From Cliona cf. orientalis (taxonomy: Eukaryota > Porifera > Demospongiae > Clionaida > Clionaidae), in assembly GCA_963930775.1 (NCBI GenBank), contig OZ005702.1, positions 2,976,001 to 3,040,000 on the forward strand: a stretch of 64,000 nucleotides of DNA, in the 5' to 3' direction. Made by a program: the position numbers and the translations under genes. Below, one piece after another: positions 1-15,300 of this stretch (the first letter of the stretch is position 1; every line of letters begins with the position of its first letter). The notes beneath the pieces were generated by a model. That model did no database searches. It had not been told where the DNA came from and was given only the letters and a program-made list of their open reading frames with translations.

Positions 1-396
1 AAACTCCCATGATCATATATAAATATTGTACCATATTATTATGGCAGGTAATTTCAAGGGGTGTTCACTTTTGTGGAAAATTAAAGAAAGCCCTCCAAAT
101 TAAATCATAAGTTATAAATTTCATGACTGCAACCCACTCAGGCAATCACTACTTGATAGTATTGAGAACAGTTGGCTGGGCTTCCAAAGAAGGAATTGCA
201 AGGTGAAGTATATTATAGGGATTGTAGTACTAAAAATACAGAAACAGGGAGGATGGGAATACAGTAAGGTACATAATATTGCATCCTCACATCTGCAATG
301 ATTACTTGATGGATGTATTAAGACGTACCATACTATCTCCACTCTCCTCATTTCAATAATTATTGGTATAATAAGAGGTTGGAGTACATTATTCAC

Positions 397-3300
397 CTTT
401 TTCTCCTTCTCTTCAACTGGAACAACAACAAAGCTAGCAATCATGGAGCTGAAGGCAAAGACCACAAAAAATCCCACAATAACTCCGATAGCAACTACCG
501 CTCCAGCAGATGTGGCATCATTGATCTAGAAAAAAAACCATTACTCATATCAATGTATGTGTAGTCATGCATGTATATACCTGTTCAGATTCACTACGTG
601 GTAGAGGATGGTTATTGATAACAATGGAAAGAGATTGGTCTCTTGTTTCACTTCTCAGTAAGAAATTGTGGAAGATGTTGAGTGCAGCAGCTGACATATG
701 CATCGGCTAAAGGCATGTTGTGAAAGTTAAAGGAGATGATGATCGTATACATGCAATATTGCTGTGACAGACTTAGCAAACTCGAGCAATCTCATGCAAT
801 ATTGCAACCATGTCTCACCTGGTTGTTGTACCACACTGAAGCTTCAATTTCACGTTCTTGGTCTGGAAATACAGCGCCCACTGTCTGTTCATCCGCCGGA
901 CATTCCCCATTACCTGTCCTGCCCACATTCTGTGAGTGAAGATAGAGAAAATACATGAAACTGTAACATGAAACTTCAGAAGCACAATGACTGAAGTATC
1001 CATATACCTGAGAGTTGCACTGACTATTATTACTAATGAAGTCAGAAATTCCTTCTGATGTACACCCACAAACGCTACAAGGCGGTTCACGAATATTGAC
1101 AGAGAATCCAGCTTGGAAGCTCCGAAAGAAGAACTCTGGTCTGCCAGAAACTCCAGAAAATGTTCGAAGTAGATGCTCTGTAATGTACACATCATCGCTC
1201 TCAAGGGAACCCCTTGGCTGCATCTCCTGAATTGAAGAATTACTCAACTTTGGCGAGGTAGGACATTGGTTGTTGGTGGCCCGGTTAGAGCACAACATCG
1301 AACTATTTGTACTTGTATTATAGCAGCTGCACATGTGGAATAAAATTTAATAATTATTATTACAAGAGTAGTGAATGCATATGGATGGCCCAGAATAATA
1401 CAGTCGAGTCTCCGAACAAAGGACACTTTGGGAACGGGCCTCTTGTCCTTTGCTCGGAGGCTGTCCCTATCTCGGAGGTTCATGATTTTTCAACCCATTT
1501 TTATTGTATTATCCTTAACAAGTTAGTTAAATTGCACTGAAATGCATGATAAGAGCAGTAGAGATGATAATCAAGTGGTTGGTATGTTCTATTTTCAGTA
1601 TCAACATAGCACAGGCTGAATTTTTTTGTTTCTGAAGTACTGGCTATTATTATCGCGCATGCGGCATAATATCGCGACCGCCTAGATTGCGACAAAGGTG
1701 GGCGTGGCATCGTTAATTTAAGGGCGTGGTTTCCGGATGTCCGCTATTTAGAGGCAGTTGTGCATTGAAAAGTCACGTTGGGAGCTTGGATCTTGTCCAC
1801 TGTCCGGAATCGAGAAGCGTCCGCTTCTCGGAGGTTGCTAATGTACTATAACTATGCTAAATTCAATCGGTAACACGGCACTTGTCCGCTATAGAGAGGT
1901 TGTCCGCTTCTCGGAGGGTCCGTTATCAGAGGCTCGACTGTATTTGCACAATAACATTACTAAAAAATAGATGATTGAGGAGTGAAAGGAAGAGAAAAAT
2001 CTTAAGTCAGGATTTAGTGAGGAGCTAGTTCAAACTTGGCCACTTCATTTCTCAATCTTAGTGATGATGAAAGTGTCAAGCATAGCTACATATCAACATC
2101 ACTGAGAAAGAAAATCGTAACTATCGCTATTGTACATGTAGATAGATATCAAGGCGCAGCGAGATAAACCCTCTAGCTTAGCTGTTGGTATTTTAGTTGA
2201 TAAGGTTCATGACTGTTCACCCACTATACGGCCAGCGAGAGAAGGTTTAGCATGCTAGACAAGGAAAACGCTCACCTGAGGCATTCCAAGCAGATATCGT
2301 AGCCAAAGTCGGTTGTTCCTCTGCAGGTTTCTTGGATTTCTTGCTAATTATACAGAAATGAGAGGGTAACCCTAGCTGTAGTGACCACAATGAATTGCAT
2401 ATTACTCACAGCAGATCTGGAGGCACAGTACTGATCAAGAATCTGGAAACGATAGCCACAACAGTCATTCACAGTGAAATTCTGACCCTCCACTTTATCT
2501 CTGATTCGTTGCGTAGCCTCGGTGAAATCGTACACATTTCTCGCACCAAATTTTGATGATGTCAAATCCTGAGAGTAAGAGTAAACTGGAGTGATAATAC
2601 CAACTGTACTGATAGCTGTTTTACCCACTTACAGATAGGAAGAATGGTTCAGAAGCATTGTTAGTGCTGATGTTTCCAAGCTGGGCATAAAACAGTGTCA
2701 AATTGTCAACGAAGAGAGCAGAATTGTCCAGAGTGAGCGCTCTCTGTGGTTCCGGGCCAGTATCATTGGGAATAGATATGGCTAGTATATTGGCAAAAAT
2801 AATAAAGAAAACTGGGAAGAAAATTTGAGATATCAGAAATCCATATGCTCTCAGTGAGATGTAGAACTTCTTGACAAACATTGCCCAAATCTGCTGAAAT
2901 CTGAGGACCAGACCGGTATTGGGAGCTGAAAGATGGAGAAAACGGTTGTAATGCATTGTAGTTTCTGAGTGTACCACAAAAGTATGCATGAACTCTAGTG
3001 TTCACAACCCAACTAAAAAATCATTATGATTATGCTAGATGAAAGTCATAAAATTATGAAGTGTGACATACTAAAGCTGTAACGGAGAGGGGGGCCTGTT
3101 TTGTGACTATCTTGCTTCTTAGCAGAAGATCCAGATTCTTGCACTTCAACCAGAGCAGTGTCATTGACAGACTCCAAATTCTCAATGGTTATATCTGTGA
3201 TAGATAGAGAGTAAAATTTTAATGCAAAGCAGAGATTGAGGCCCAGCATAGTATACAGAGTCAAAGTTTAGTGAAACATTGATAGACTCTACACTTTCAA

Positions 3301-6300
3301 AAAACATCTCTAATAATAAGCTATAGCTTGGGTCTCTATTTCCTGAGATACCGCCGTAAAGTCTGGTTAATAAGCGCACATGCTTATTAAGCGCATATTT
3401 TTTAATATGCGCATGCTTCCTTCCTGTTATTAAGCATGCATTGTCTAATAAGCGCATGCGCCCAATAAAGACGACAGTAATATTCACCGTTCGATCAAGA
3501 GTGTTCCATGGAAGAAGTATTTTACCAACCTATTTTCGGATAGCCAGCTGCATGAGATCGGCTATACTCAACACTGCGATGTTCCACTGAGACAGGTTCG
3601 GACTCTTGACCTCGATTTCAAAGCAAGTCTCGCCAACGAATTCGGCTATTTTTCCACGGTTTTCTTCCAGTGATGGCTTCCGATCATACTCCCATGAACT
3701 ATTACAGAGCTTATTCCAAGAATCGCTGTATTCATAACTTGCTAGCTTTGTGACTGAGCGCTCGAACGTGCCGGCAGTAGGCGGGGCCAAAACTTCACTC
3801 TCTATTAAGCGCACATCGTCTAATAGGCGCATGTTTCCTTACCACCGAGAGTGATAAGCGCATGCACTTATTAACCAGACTTTACGGTAGATCTAGCTAC
3901 TTGTCATCTATAGCGAATTGCAAGGTGATACCACCATGGAAGTTTAAAACTGGAGGACATTCTCATTACTGTAACAAGAATTTTAATTACCCTCATCATC
4001 CGTGACTTGAGCTGTAGAGTGAGACTGCACACTGGCTTGCTGTAGCCTGTAGAGAGAATACAATCATGGGTAAGATTATACTATTAACATGCCATACGTA
4101 TGACTATGATAATGCTATAAATCCGGGTTAATAGTAATAGCCCATATCCCTCTCCAAATTCAACAAGGTCTGACATCTTAGATTCAACAGTTGGCATTGG
4201 CTCAAAATTATATATTGCAGTATATATATATAATATTGCATGTACACACACAAGTTCTAGCTAGGGTATAAAAATGATAATTAAGGGTCAGCACACGCAG
4301 AGAGATGACATATTCCCACCACCTATACTGACTATCAATATCCCACTAGCTAGTCTTGATATCTATTGTGACAGTACCTTTCATCTTCAACACCTTCTCC
4401 AACCTTGATGAAGACCTCCTCCATAGTGGTCACTGAAATTCCAAAGCTACTGATCCCAAGGGCAGCTTTTTCAGCCTCAAGTTTTTCAAATAGCTGTGGG
4501 AATGATCCAGTGGCGGAAGAAGGAAGGATGTAAGAGAGTTCAGCTCCAACATCAGTGGACTTCTCTGCATCAGACACCACAGATTTCACTGCTCTCTCCA
4601 CTTGGGAAGGATCACAGGAATCATCTTTCACTATGGTCAAATGGTAGCCAACACCATACCTGAATTAGTACGTACTCAATTATCACATCATAATGTGCAT
4701 AAAGCAGTAACTACTGAATTTACTTGCTCTTGAGGAAGAGAGAAGAGCCAGAGCAACGAAGCTTTCCTTCAGCCATGATCGCAATCCTGTCTCCTAGGAT
4801 ATCTGCCTCGTCCCTGAGTTACATGTAATACCAACACAATTATACCATACCTCTCCAAATATACAGTTTGAGTTAGTCTCACATGTGATGTGTTGTTAAG
4901 AGCATGGTCCGTCCAGGTTTATGCTTGGTAAGGAGGTCCCAAGTTGCCCGTCTGGCATATGGATCCATACCAGAAGTAGGCTCATCAAGAATGACGATTT
5001 CTGAACCACCAATCAGAGCTATGGCAACACTGAAAGCACAAAATGAGTGTAGTAATGACATACAAAGTTGCATAGTTTTCTAATTCTGTGATATGGTTCA
5101 CCAAATGATAAATTAAAGACCTCTACCCAAACAGTACCTAACCACTACACACATCTTAAATCTACAGCTTTGCTCAGAAGACCCTACACTATGTATTATA
5201 GCCCAAAATTTTTACTTTTAAAATTATTTTGTGGTCTCAAGTTTACCAAATTCTGCTCAAAATAAATTTTTGCTTCTATATTATGCTATGAGTTTGAAAT
5301 TTTGTGGAACTATTACATACTTTACCTCAGTTTTCTCTTCATCCCTCCAGAGAGCTTGCTAGCTTGGATATCTTTCTTGTCCATCAGTTGGATATCTTCC
5401 ACCATAGCTGCTACCTCCTCACGCACACGCTTTCTATTAAATATGCCCTAAATAATAATACATAAATGCAATATATTCATCCCAGAAAGTATTTGTACAC
5501 ATGCACTGCAGGACTGTATGTACGTTGATGCATACGCTATATTATTTATACTGACATAGGAAACATGCAATGGACAGCTACAAAGAATCTATCACCTTAA
5601 GTCGAAGAAAGAAAGCCAAGTGTTCAGAAAGTGTTAGACGATCAAAGAGGATATTGTGTTGTGGACAGATGCCAAGGCTGGTTCGAATTTTATCAATATC
5701 AGTCAGAATGCTGTATCCATTGATGGAGGCTGTTCCACTTGTTGGGGAATAGAGACCTGCATCGTTGGAATGTATGTGTGGTGGTACAAGGTTGAGAGGG
5801 GATTAATTTTTCAATAATCGAGAATCAAGATCACAAGAAATGTCCAAGTCATAACTACACGCACTGTACTAACTACTCGATTGTACATAGCATGCTGTTA
5901 GTAGTGTTCAGTCATGATTGTGACATCAAGCATACTTATATACAATATTTGAATATAGCCAAGGCGAACAGCTGAACAGTCACTATGCTAAATCATTATA
6001 ATGTGGGGAGAAAATTTTGTGGTCTTAGATGTACCAATTCACCTATAAACTATTTCCCCAGTAGCAATTTACTTTTCTGTGGTTATGAGGTAGTTATGGT
6101 ATAATCTATAATCTATGAGGTAAGTATGAGATGCTGAACTTCACACATTCTCTTGCATAACCCCGTGGATAAACATAGCCAGCCTTGTGCTTAGCATGCA
6201 TCATGGATGCAGTGTGCTATGCCACAATCGATCTGAAGTTTGGAAGCTGTATTGCACTGTCTGTGATTGAAGAATTAAAACTTGTTTGGATATACCATAG

Positions 6301-9300
6301 ACACGCAAAAAAGGGCAGTGCACTTTACATTAGGCTCAATGGGGGGGAGGGGGGGTGCATGGGCCGATAATAATATTGCGCACTATAAAGCACACAAAAG
6401 AGTGCAAATAGTGTGTGACATCACAGGCTAAGCGCCTTGTACCCTTGGACTAGCATAAACCACCATCTTGTAAACCAGTCTCACCATAGCCACAGGCTAG
6501 GCTATACAGTTATACCGTATAGCCGGAAAATTTGGTGGGGAATTAAATTTAGCGATTTGGCAGTTTATATTACAACCGCCAAATTGAAATCTGCTAAAAT
6601 TTCCTACTCGCATATATATGTATGACGATCCCGTACCAAACCGCCAAATTTAAATCCGGCAATATTCTTGCAATAGCGATTTTAATTTAATTCCCGCCAA
6701 TATTTCTGGCTATACGGTAATATTATACTTACTATGTAAATGAGACCATCTGCATGAAGTACATGTCGATATGTACATGTATATACAGTAATCATACCTG
6801 TTAGCATTGACATTGTTGTTGTCTTTCCTGCTCCGTTGTGACCCAGTAGAGCAGTGATTTGACCTTTATAAATCTTCAAGGAGACATTATCCACAGCCTT
6901 CTTCACTGGTTTATCACCCTTAGAGGATCGCTTTGCAAAAAATGACTACAGTGCCAATGGAAAATACCACAATATTATAAATACTAGTGTCTACATAATA
7001 GTAATACTGGGAATATGTAGCATAATAACATGAACGTAGCTTACCAGTCCAAAGATCTTTGTGAGATTTTTTATGCTTATACCAACTTCCAAGTTGCCAG
7101 TGACTACCTCATGACTTGTAGGGTCTATGTCATCACCACTGAGACCTGACACAGTCTGAAAAATCAATCACTGTTACTGAATGCAGGATGCATTGCATAT
7201 ACCACACAAATTGGTTCCTGCAATGACTGTACCTCTTCTGTCTTTGCTTTGTGTCCAATCCAGTAGGATGGGAGAAATGGGAAATAGAATGGTTGGCGAA
7301 TACCATAAGGCCCAGGCTTCACTCCATTCACATACCTGTAGTAGTATTACGTCCTGCATTCTCATGTTTCTCTTCTTGAAACGCATACAGAGATACCAAT
7401 GCCTAATGACCTTACCATGCAATGACCATGTACACAACAATCTCCAGCAGTAGCCAAAAGAATACCCATCCCATGTGGAAGGGATCATCAGCAGTCAGCG
7501 GTGTGGCAGCGTTGCTCCACTGTAGACCCTCCAGCCTCTGCTCTAGTCGAGTAATGACCTCCAGACCGAGAGATGCACATGTGTTGGATAACACACACAT
7601 ACCCATCTTGCCACCACTGCAAATGGACCACAATATAAGAGTACTGTAAATCTCTCATTATATTGCAGTTGGCCACTATCTAGCGATTAATGTACTTTGT
7701 ACGTTTAGTACACATACATGTACATGTATACACAATCATTTTTGAGTGAGAATAGGCCCCACACTCTCTGAGAATTCCAGAGTAAATTGAGCCAAATTGA
7801 GGTCAAAGCTAACAAATATGAGGAGCTCAGGTGGTATGGTGTCTCTAGTGTGACTCACAGCCTGATAAAGTGAGCCAAGCAAAACTTATGCATTTCAGTC
7901 TCAATATTTGGTATGTAAATGGGAGGTACCAGTGGCGGATTTAGGGGAGTTTCGGAGGTTTCGACAGAATCCCCCTTTGGGCTGCACCTAATACTAAGAA
8001 GTACCGATGATAGGCTAAATGGAACCCCGCCCCCCTCTCTGGCTTCAGAACTAAGAAACTGCTGCTATGGCTCACCTTAGCATGCTTTAGCAGAAAATTC
8101 GTTCAAAAATCCATCGATTGGACTGCTTGGGCTGGTAGTTGTACTCAAAACAATCAAAAACAGATGTGGTTTTAGCCGAAAGTGGGCGTGGCTTCTACAT
8201 TTCACGCACGCTTTGTGCGCAAGAATACAACAGAACCCCTCTCAACAAATCCTAGAGATAAGGTCATGATCATGCACAAAATCTCAAATACAAGCTACAT
8301 GTAGCTGTTTGAATCTAAGACTGTAAAGGGATGGTTTTTTGCTGCCTCAAAGAACTATGACAGTCTTTTGGCCCAAATGTGAGGAGGGTGCCATGGGGTC
8401 AACTATAACATTTTCCAAACATTTGGGAGAATTTTGAAAGTACAATAATCATACAGGTAGTAGCGATCAATAGTAAATTCAGCCTGCCACCACACTAAGC
8501 CTGCACATGCTTGCAACAAAGAAAACTTACAATCCCAGCCTCTCGTAGCCAAGCACTTGGACCAAATAGAAAGGAACAAAGGTCAAATAGTAGAATGTGA
8601 ATCCCATAGCCAGGGCAAGCCGACCACTGTTGAACCACACACTGCAAGATAATAGATATTATGTCAATTGATTTCATGGCTGATGCAGTGCCTTAATTGA
8701 TTTAGGCTACTTTACCTGACAAGGAAGCAGAATGAGATGATAGAAAGGACAAAGACAATGAGGAAGATCAGCAGCAATATGAAATCCGTCCGTGGAAAGA
8801 TCCGACCAGCCTACATATCAAATTCATAGTTCACCACACAAAAATTCCCAAATATTGCATCTGCGGAGTGTGATACTTACTACATGTACATGTACATGTA
8901 TGCAAGTACAATGTATTATGTTCCTTTTCCACTAAGCAACAATACCGTATAGGGAGGAACCTTTGCATTGATAGGTTGGGTGCCTCGAAAATAAATTTTG
9001 AAAAGTAAGAAATTTTGAATGGCAGAGCAATTGTGACATCATATATGCAGCTGGTCAATTAATTGATCGAAAGCCAAAGTTAACATGGAATCTCGAGATC
9101 ACTCTGTGGTAAATATTCTGAATATCTCCTACATTATTATACTTTTAGTGGATTGTACCATTCTATCTGAGGAATAAGAAGCAAATACCATATAGTGGGA
9201 AACTTTTGAGGGAGAAAATTTTCACAGATCGTTAGGAAGGGAGCATTTAGAAAACTTTCACAGAATGTTAAACCAATCACATAAATGGGTGTGGCTTGCC

Positions 9301-12300
9301 TAAAATTTTATGAAGAAGCTTTCACAGGTGGCTGTAAAATTGAGAAATTCATGAAGGTTTTCTCCCTCGAAAGTTTCCCACTATCACTATACGGTAGCTA
9401 ATAATTATCTTTCTTGGAACGTAGTATCCTCCTTGAGCACAGTGACAGTGAAAGCATCGGCAATATTAAATGGCTCTATTCGACAAAACAGATCTTCACT
9501 GACAACGGCGATGCTTTACATACTGAATCACAAGTGTATGATATTAACTATCGAGAAAAGCAAGTGTAGGGATGTACATTGTATAGTGGGTGTGATACGT
9601 TGTCCCAATGGTGGTCCAGATCGATATGCTCTGTAAATGTGATAGTCTTCGACCATCGCCTCTATACACTAAAAGTAGACTCAGCCATGATATCTTGATC
9701 TGTAGCTAGTTTACTTACACTTGCGGTTATTGCATGTAGATGTGGGTGTGGTCTCCATACGGAGAAGGCACAAGAATTAAAACCACGAATTAAGGATTAA
9801 CAAGGAATTCCACGAAATTTTGCACCAGTGAAAATTTCCCACTGTATGGTATATGTAATTATGGCCAAGATAACAGCTATTAATTTGAGCTACCTTCAAC
9901 AATATGCAAATGACAATGACTGGAAGCATGAGAAAGAGGAACTGCTTGAGGTACCAAGTACTCCACAGTACCCACTGTTTCAAACCCATCATCAGCATAG
10001 TCTCACGAATACGACTCTCCTTCTCCACAACTAGCTCCTGCAGCAATGCAACAAACACAATATTATTTAATTCATCTTATGCAATAATGACAAGTACCTT
10101 CACAAAAAATCCAGCCGAGAATATGAATGCCACCACTACAAGGAGAGCAAAATTACTGGACAAAGACGTGAAGAAGATGTCCTCAAAGTAGGAAGGGTAA
10201 GGGAATTGCTAAAAGAAGAAATGATGGAGTTTATCGACATGAATCATCAGCAAACTGTGACCCAGCTTCCCCACTCCTTCCTTCCCTTACCTCAACAGAC
10301 ACTTGAAGGTTTATGGACTTGTTAGCGTAAAACTCAATAATGGAGAGACTGATAGCATTCTCAAGGTGAAGAAAGCCTTCTTCAAGATACAGGCTACAGA
10401 GGAATGATGAATATTTTCATGTAAGTGCATGTGCCCAGCTCAAACTGTCATGTACATGTAAAGTTCAGTTAGAGCACATACATGTATATGTACATGGCAG
10501 AAGATAAGCGCAGCACTTAGCATGCCCTTTGCAGCGAGTATGCACAGCAGGAGCGCCATCGTAATCTATAGGCATGGTCAATGAAATGCATAGTTTTGTA
10601 GTGCCTGTGGACAATATCAAGCAATAAAAACATGTAGGTTAATTAGCTTGTCGCTGTTTTTGACAGTATAGTCTCATTCACAGCTCTTTCTGTTGACTAC
10701 ATCTTGAAATCGAGCTATTATGTTCGTAGACAACAATGATAACAATAGATGAACAGACCACTGAATCACGTACTTCATACTAATGCATATCACACGCCTA
10801 AAGGAATACTTGCATGAAACTTAATTAATTACTTGGAAGTTCTTGGTCCAAGCTGTGTAGTGCTTCCCCTGCTACCTGTGTCCCAAGAGTCATTACTGGG
10901 CTGCCTCAAACGAATAGTGTACTCAATGTTCCTATCATCCAGCTGATCAAAAATCACACCTGTAATAATATAAAGATAGTAAGAAGCTACAACGTTAACA
11001 GATGTTATAATTAACTAAAGCAATCCCACTGAACCACATAACATACAAGTACGAGGTTTTGGTAAATAATCTATTGTCATATACTTGGTAGGCAATCTTA
11101 CTGCCGCTCTTTGGGCCAAGGGGGGCTTACATGTATATTCAAGGAAAACTGCACGCATACGTAATGTATATCAAACACACAAACAGTAATAATAATTATT
11201 TGGTATAAGTATGTTTAATGTCACGATCATGGGATAACGTGGCTAGTATGCATGATTAGTACAGGCTCACAAAACATGGAGACATAGTTCGTGCACAAAT
11301 AGTACCCTGCCAGTGCAAGATTGTCCATAGCACTGTGTGCATGTGCAGATGGAAGCGGCATGAACTTTGAACTTGTACTAATTATTGCACCCTAGTTGCT
11401 CTGGCACCTACTAAGTGTGCAATGGTGACGTTCTCACTCTGCTTGAACGTCGCTACCAGACTAATTCGCTCGAGGCTTGGTAGCTAGCGCCAGCGCCTGC
11501 TTAGCAGGCCTCTTGAAATGTGCGGCGCTTTTACGCCGATTGTTCAACAATGCGTCCCTAGCTATAGCTATGGCCCAAGGCATTAAGGCCACTCTTCTTT
11601 GTGCAATGGCCCTACAGTTCTGACCAATCCTGAGCCTTGTAGTGCGGACTTTCTCTCCGCCCACGCTGCGCATTCATAGCAACCAGGCACATCCAAGACG
11701 CGTATCCATGCCCTCATGTAATGACACATACAATATAAGAAAAATGACCGTCTGAAAAATATTTATCGTTGTATATACATGTACATGTAGTACAATTAAA
11801 ATACCTGCTCCTGGAGTAAAACATGATATGCTATTATTAGCAACAACTGCTGTCAATTCCTCCACCAAGTCATTCTCATTATTAAAGCCTCGGATATCTG
11901 GTAGCACACCTAGATGCTTCACCACACGGTTAACAATCTCATTAGCTACACAATAATCAATAAGTTAATAACCTCCATGGAGCTATAGAGTACAAAAACT
12001 TACTTTTAGCATTGTCTGGAGTAAAGTAAATGCTGAAATTGGTAGAACTGGGAAAGCTCAACTGATGAGGTTCAAACGTGGAGAAGCAGATATCATTCAG
12101 TGGCAGCACATTACCAAGCCTGCATATTATGGTTACATGTAGGTCACAAAAAATTTACATACCAAAGTCAAATTAACAGTTAGAGTCAACACTATACTGC
12201 TAACCTACATGACATTGTATATACTGAGTCAATTGGTCAATCCACTACCTAATAAGCAAACCCTCCATATGTACAGTACTATCTGGCAGGGTTAACACTG

Positions 12301-15300
12301 GCTACTGATGAACACACTTAATACAATACCTGAGTCCAACAAGAAGCACGACTGACAGAGTAGGCAAGATGAGCTCAAAGACTGTGCTAACCGGACGTCG
12401 AATCTGTGCATGTGTGTGTGTATGTGTTTTGGGGAATACAATGTGATGGTAAGTAGGTCTCTCATTAGCTGTGTGTGTGTGTATGTGAGCAATACAATGT
12501 TTATGTCATGCATGCACAATCATGCATTATGTGGTAATAATCACAATTTGTCATCAGCAAAAGAGTACCACTAAAATTAAATTAAGGTTACGGGATAGTG
12601 TTCCGCCCACGCATGGTCAAAGTTCACATGAATAATAAATGAGACAGTTATATTCCAGTTTTTGTCCACGTTCTTTACACAGTCAAGGCACAGGTAAGTA
12701 GCTCTCCTGATGCCTGCCCCATGGTCCACAAAAACGAAAAGCCTGTCTGTCTGCAAGCGCGGGTAAGTTTTGCAATTTCCTGCGTCAGTTTTTGCCAAGG
12801 TAAACAGCCTCTATGTAATGATATACAAATGAAACGATAGCTTACGAGCCTCTACAGGGCCAGGTATAGCGTTTGAACTCTATTGAGTTACACGAACAGA
12901 AAGCGAACATAAAAACTTACTGCTCAGCTGCCATGTGACTGGCTTCATGGCGGCCCTCCACGATAAAACCTTGTCTGACGACTCACCATCCTAGAGTTTT
13001 CGAAAAAGCACTATACCTGGCCCTGCTCCGATCGATGGACTAGCGTGAACAACAGCGAAGTCAGTTCGTTCGAGTCTCTGGTCTTCAAAATTTGACGCAG
13101 GAACTTGGACTTTGTTTGCATCTGGAAAATGGTCGACGTTCGTTCGCGTTCCCGACTAAACCACATTAAAACATACGTGAATTGTGTCCATGCGCAATCA
13201 TTTATAAATTGCGCGTCAAATACTATCCCGTAACCTTAAGGCTTGGTAAATTTGGGGGCAGAAGCCATATTAGTACTTCAGTGGTTATAGGTCATAGGTC
13301 AAACCTCAAACAAATATCCAGTACACCTAAGCCAGAGATGAGATGGACTAAAGAGGCTTTTAGCTATCATGGAACTACAGTGTAGCTCCAGTTGCTGTAA
13401 CAGTATAATATTATTTTGCTATGTACAATGTGGATTAGGCAGTGATTAAGCAGAGGGTAGAGATTAGGGTTAGAACTTATTCTGGTAGGGTTACTAGGAA
13501 AGGTTACTACTGATCAGACCACATCTCTTCATTAGCTTATTACTGCATGTGCAAAGGTGGCAATTAGGTATACTGTGTAGCAATAAGAACAACTGAAAAC
13601 TGCAAAAGACTAACTGAATGAAGTAAGTGTTTAAAAGCATACAGCCCCTGTCATGTGACAAACATAAGCTACTATTCATATCATCACATCAGGGTAAGTG
13701 CCCAGGTATATAGCTCGTTTCAAGGGCTCAATGCAGCAGCTTCTATACAAGTGTATGGAAGCTATATCCTGGGTTGCACCTGTATGGGCCAAATTTATGA
13801 GTTACATTTAAGTGCCTGAGGGCGCTTACCCAGGACTCTAGATGATTAATCAGCATGGGTACAATAACACTATTGTAATCATTCACGTCAATAATAGGCA
13901 CACTGGGAAGCAAGGGAAAGAATAAGCCTTACATGTAGCTACAGTTCTCTTGCATAAGTTATCACTGAAGAGGCTGACAATCATTATACTGCTATTACCG
14001 TGTTTATGCTACATGTAATAAAACTCAAGTGCATAAAAATTCACATTCTAGGACGTTTCACGATGTAGAGTACGACGATCTTTATCAAAAGTTAAAATCG
14101 TAATTATTAGAATAAACATGGTATATTTAGCAGTGTTGACCTAGAGTGTTGGATCTAAGTCAGTCAAGCAAAACAACAATACTATTGCAAAACTCAGACC
14201 TAGTGATCTCACATAGTTCACACTGAGGCTACTGTCCAACAATGTGTAGGTAACTAGATTAACGGCATTAGATCATAGCTGTAACAAATACTGTAATGTG
14301 ATTGGCTACTGATAGGTATCTACGTCTCATAGTCACCTACAAGATTTTCATAGTCACCTACAAGTTTTGCCCACTGGCTCTAGCAATACAGATCTAAACT
14401 TGTTAGACACTGTTTAGTCGGTTTCTATGTCATTTAGAAGACCTCAGGGCTCTCATAGAACCCTCACTTTGCTCAGGATTCTATATAGAGTCCTTCGGTC
14501 TTCTAAATCATGTAGAAACTGACTAAACAGTGTCTAACTAATAATTATTTAAATACTTATGGTATCCTCCTGCTATACATGTGCATGTGAAAGGTCACCA
14601 AATTACTATTTGCCGGGGATTGATGAAGATGAAGTCACCATTTTATCAGCTTACAGCAATCACACCCCTATAATCAACATTTTTCTGTACTATCATCTCC
14701 CTCTCATTTGTACAACATGCTTGCTGTGGCTATTGAGCATGAAATTTGATTTTAAAACAAATGACCAAACAGGATACATAATAATAATATTATTATTACC
14801 ACTCATTCAGCCTTCCTGGACTATATTGCCCATGTTTCGTGACACAATGCCTTCAAGGTATGCTGACTGCTATGTCTAAGACTTTCCTCGTCCATGCACC
14901 CTCTTCCCTCAACTGGTTGACCTCATCCTGTTCATGTGAAGACCACTTAGTGGGGATGTTGAGTAAAATTTAAATTTACAATAGATCAACTATCAGAGAA
15001 TGCAATAGACGACCAATGCAATTAGATAATCACCAGAAGCCCTTGGATAACCGCAAAATTAAATAGATGTTGATCTTGGCAACCACATGGACAAGCACTA
15101 TTAATAAAAGTCATCAGCAGACACAAGCAGCTCTCATCTTTTAGTAAAGCCTGTCCTCATGGTCCTTGGATCATGGAAAAACATCAAAAGACCACAACAG
15201 AAATGCAGCTAGTGGCCTTAGGGCAAATCTTCTGTTCTTAGCCCAAGGTAATGATTTATGACATTATGAGCACTGTGCTATGATATAAGGTATAAATTAT

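Noticed and set aside
3530..3832. 100-codon frame as a host gene
   Set aside because: It lies inside a MITE with no recognisable domain or splice partners.
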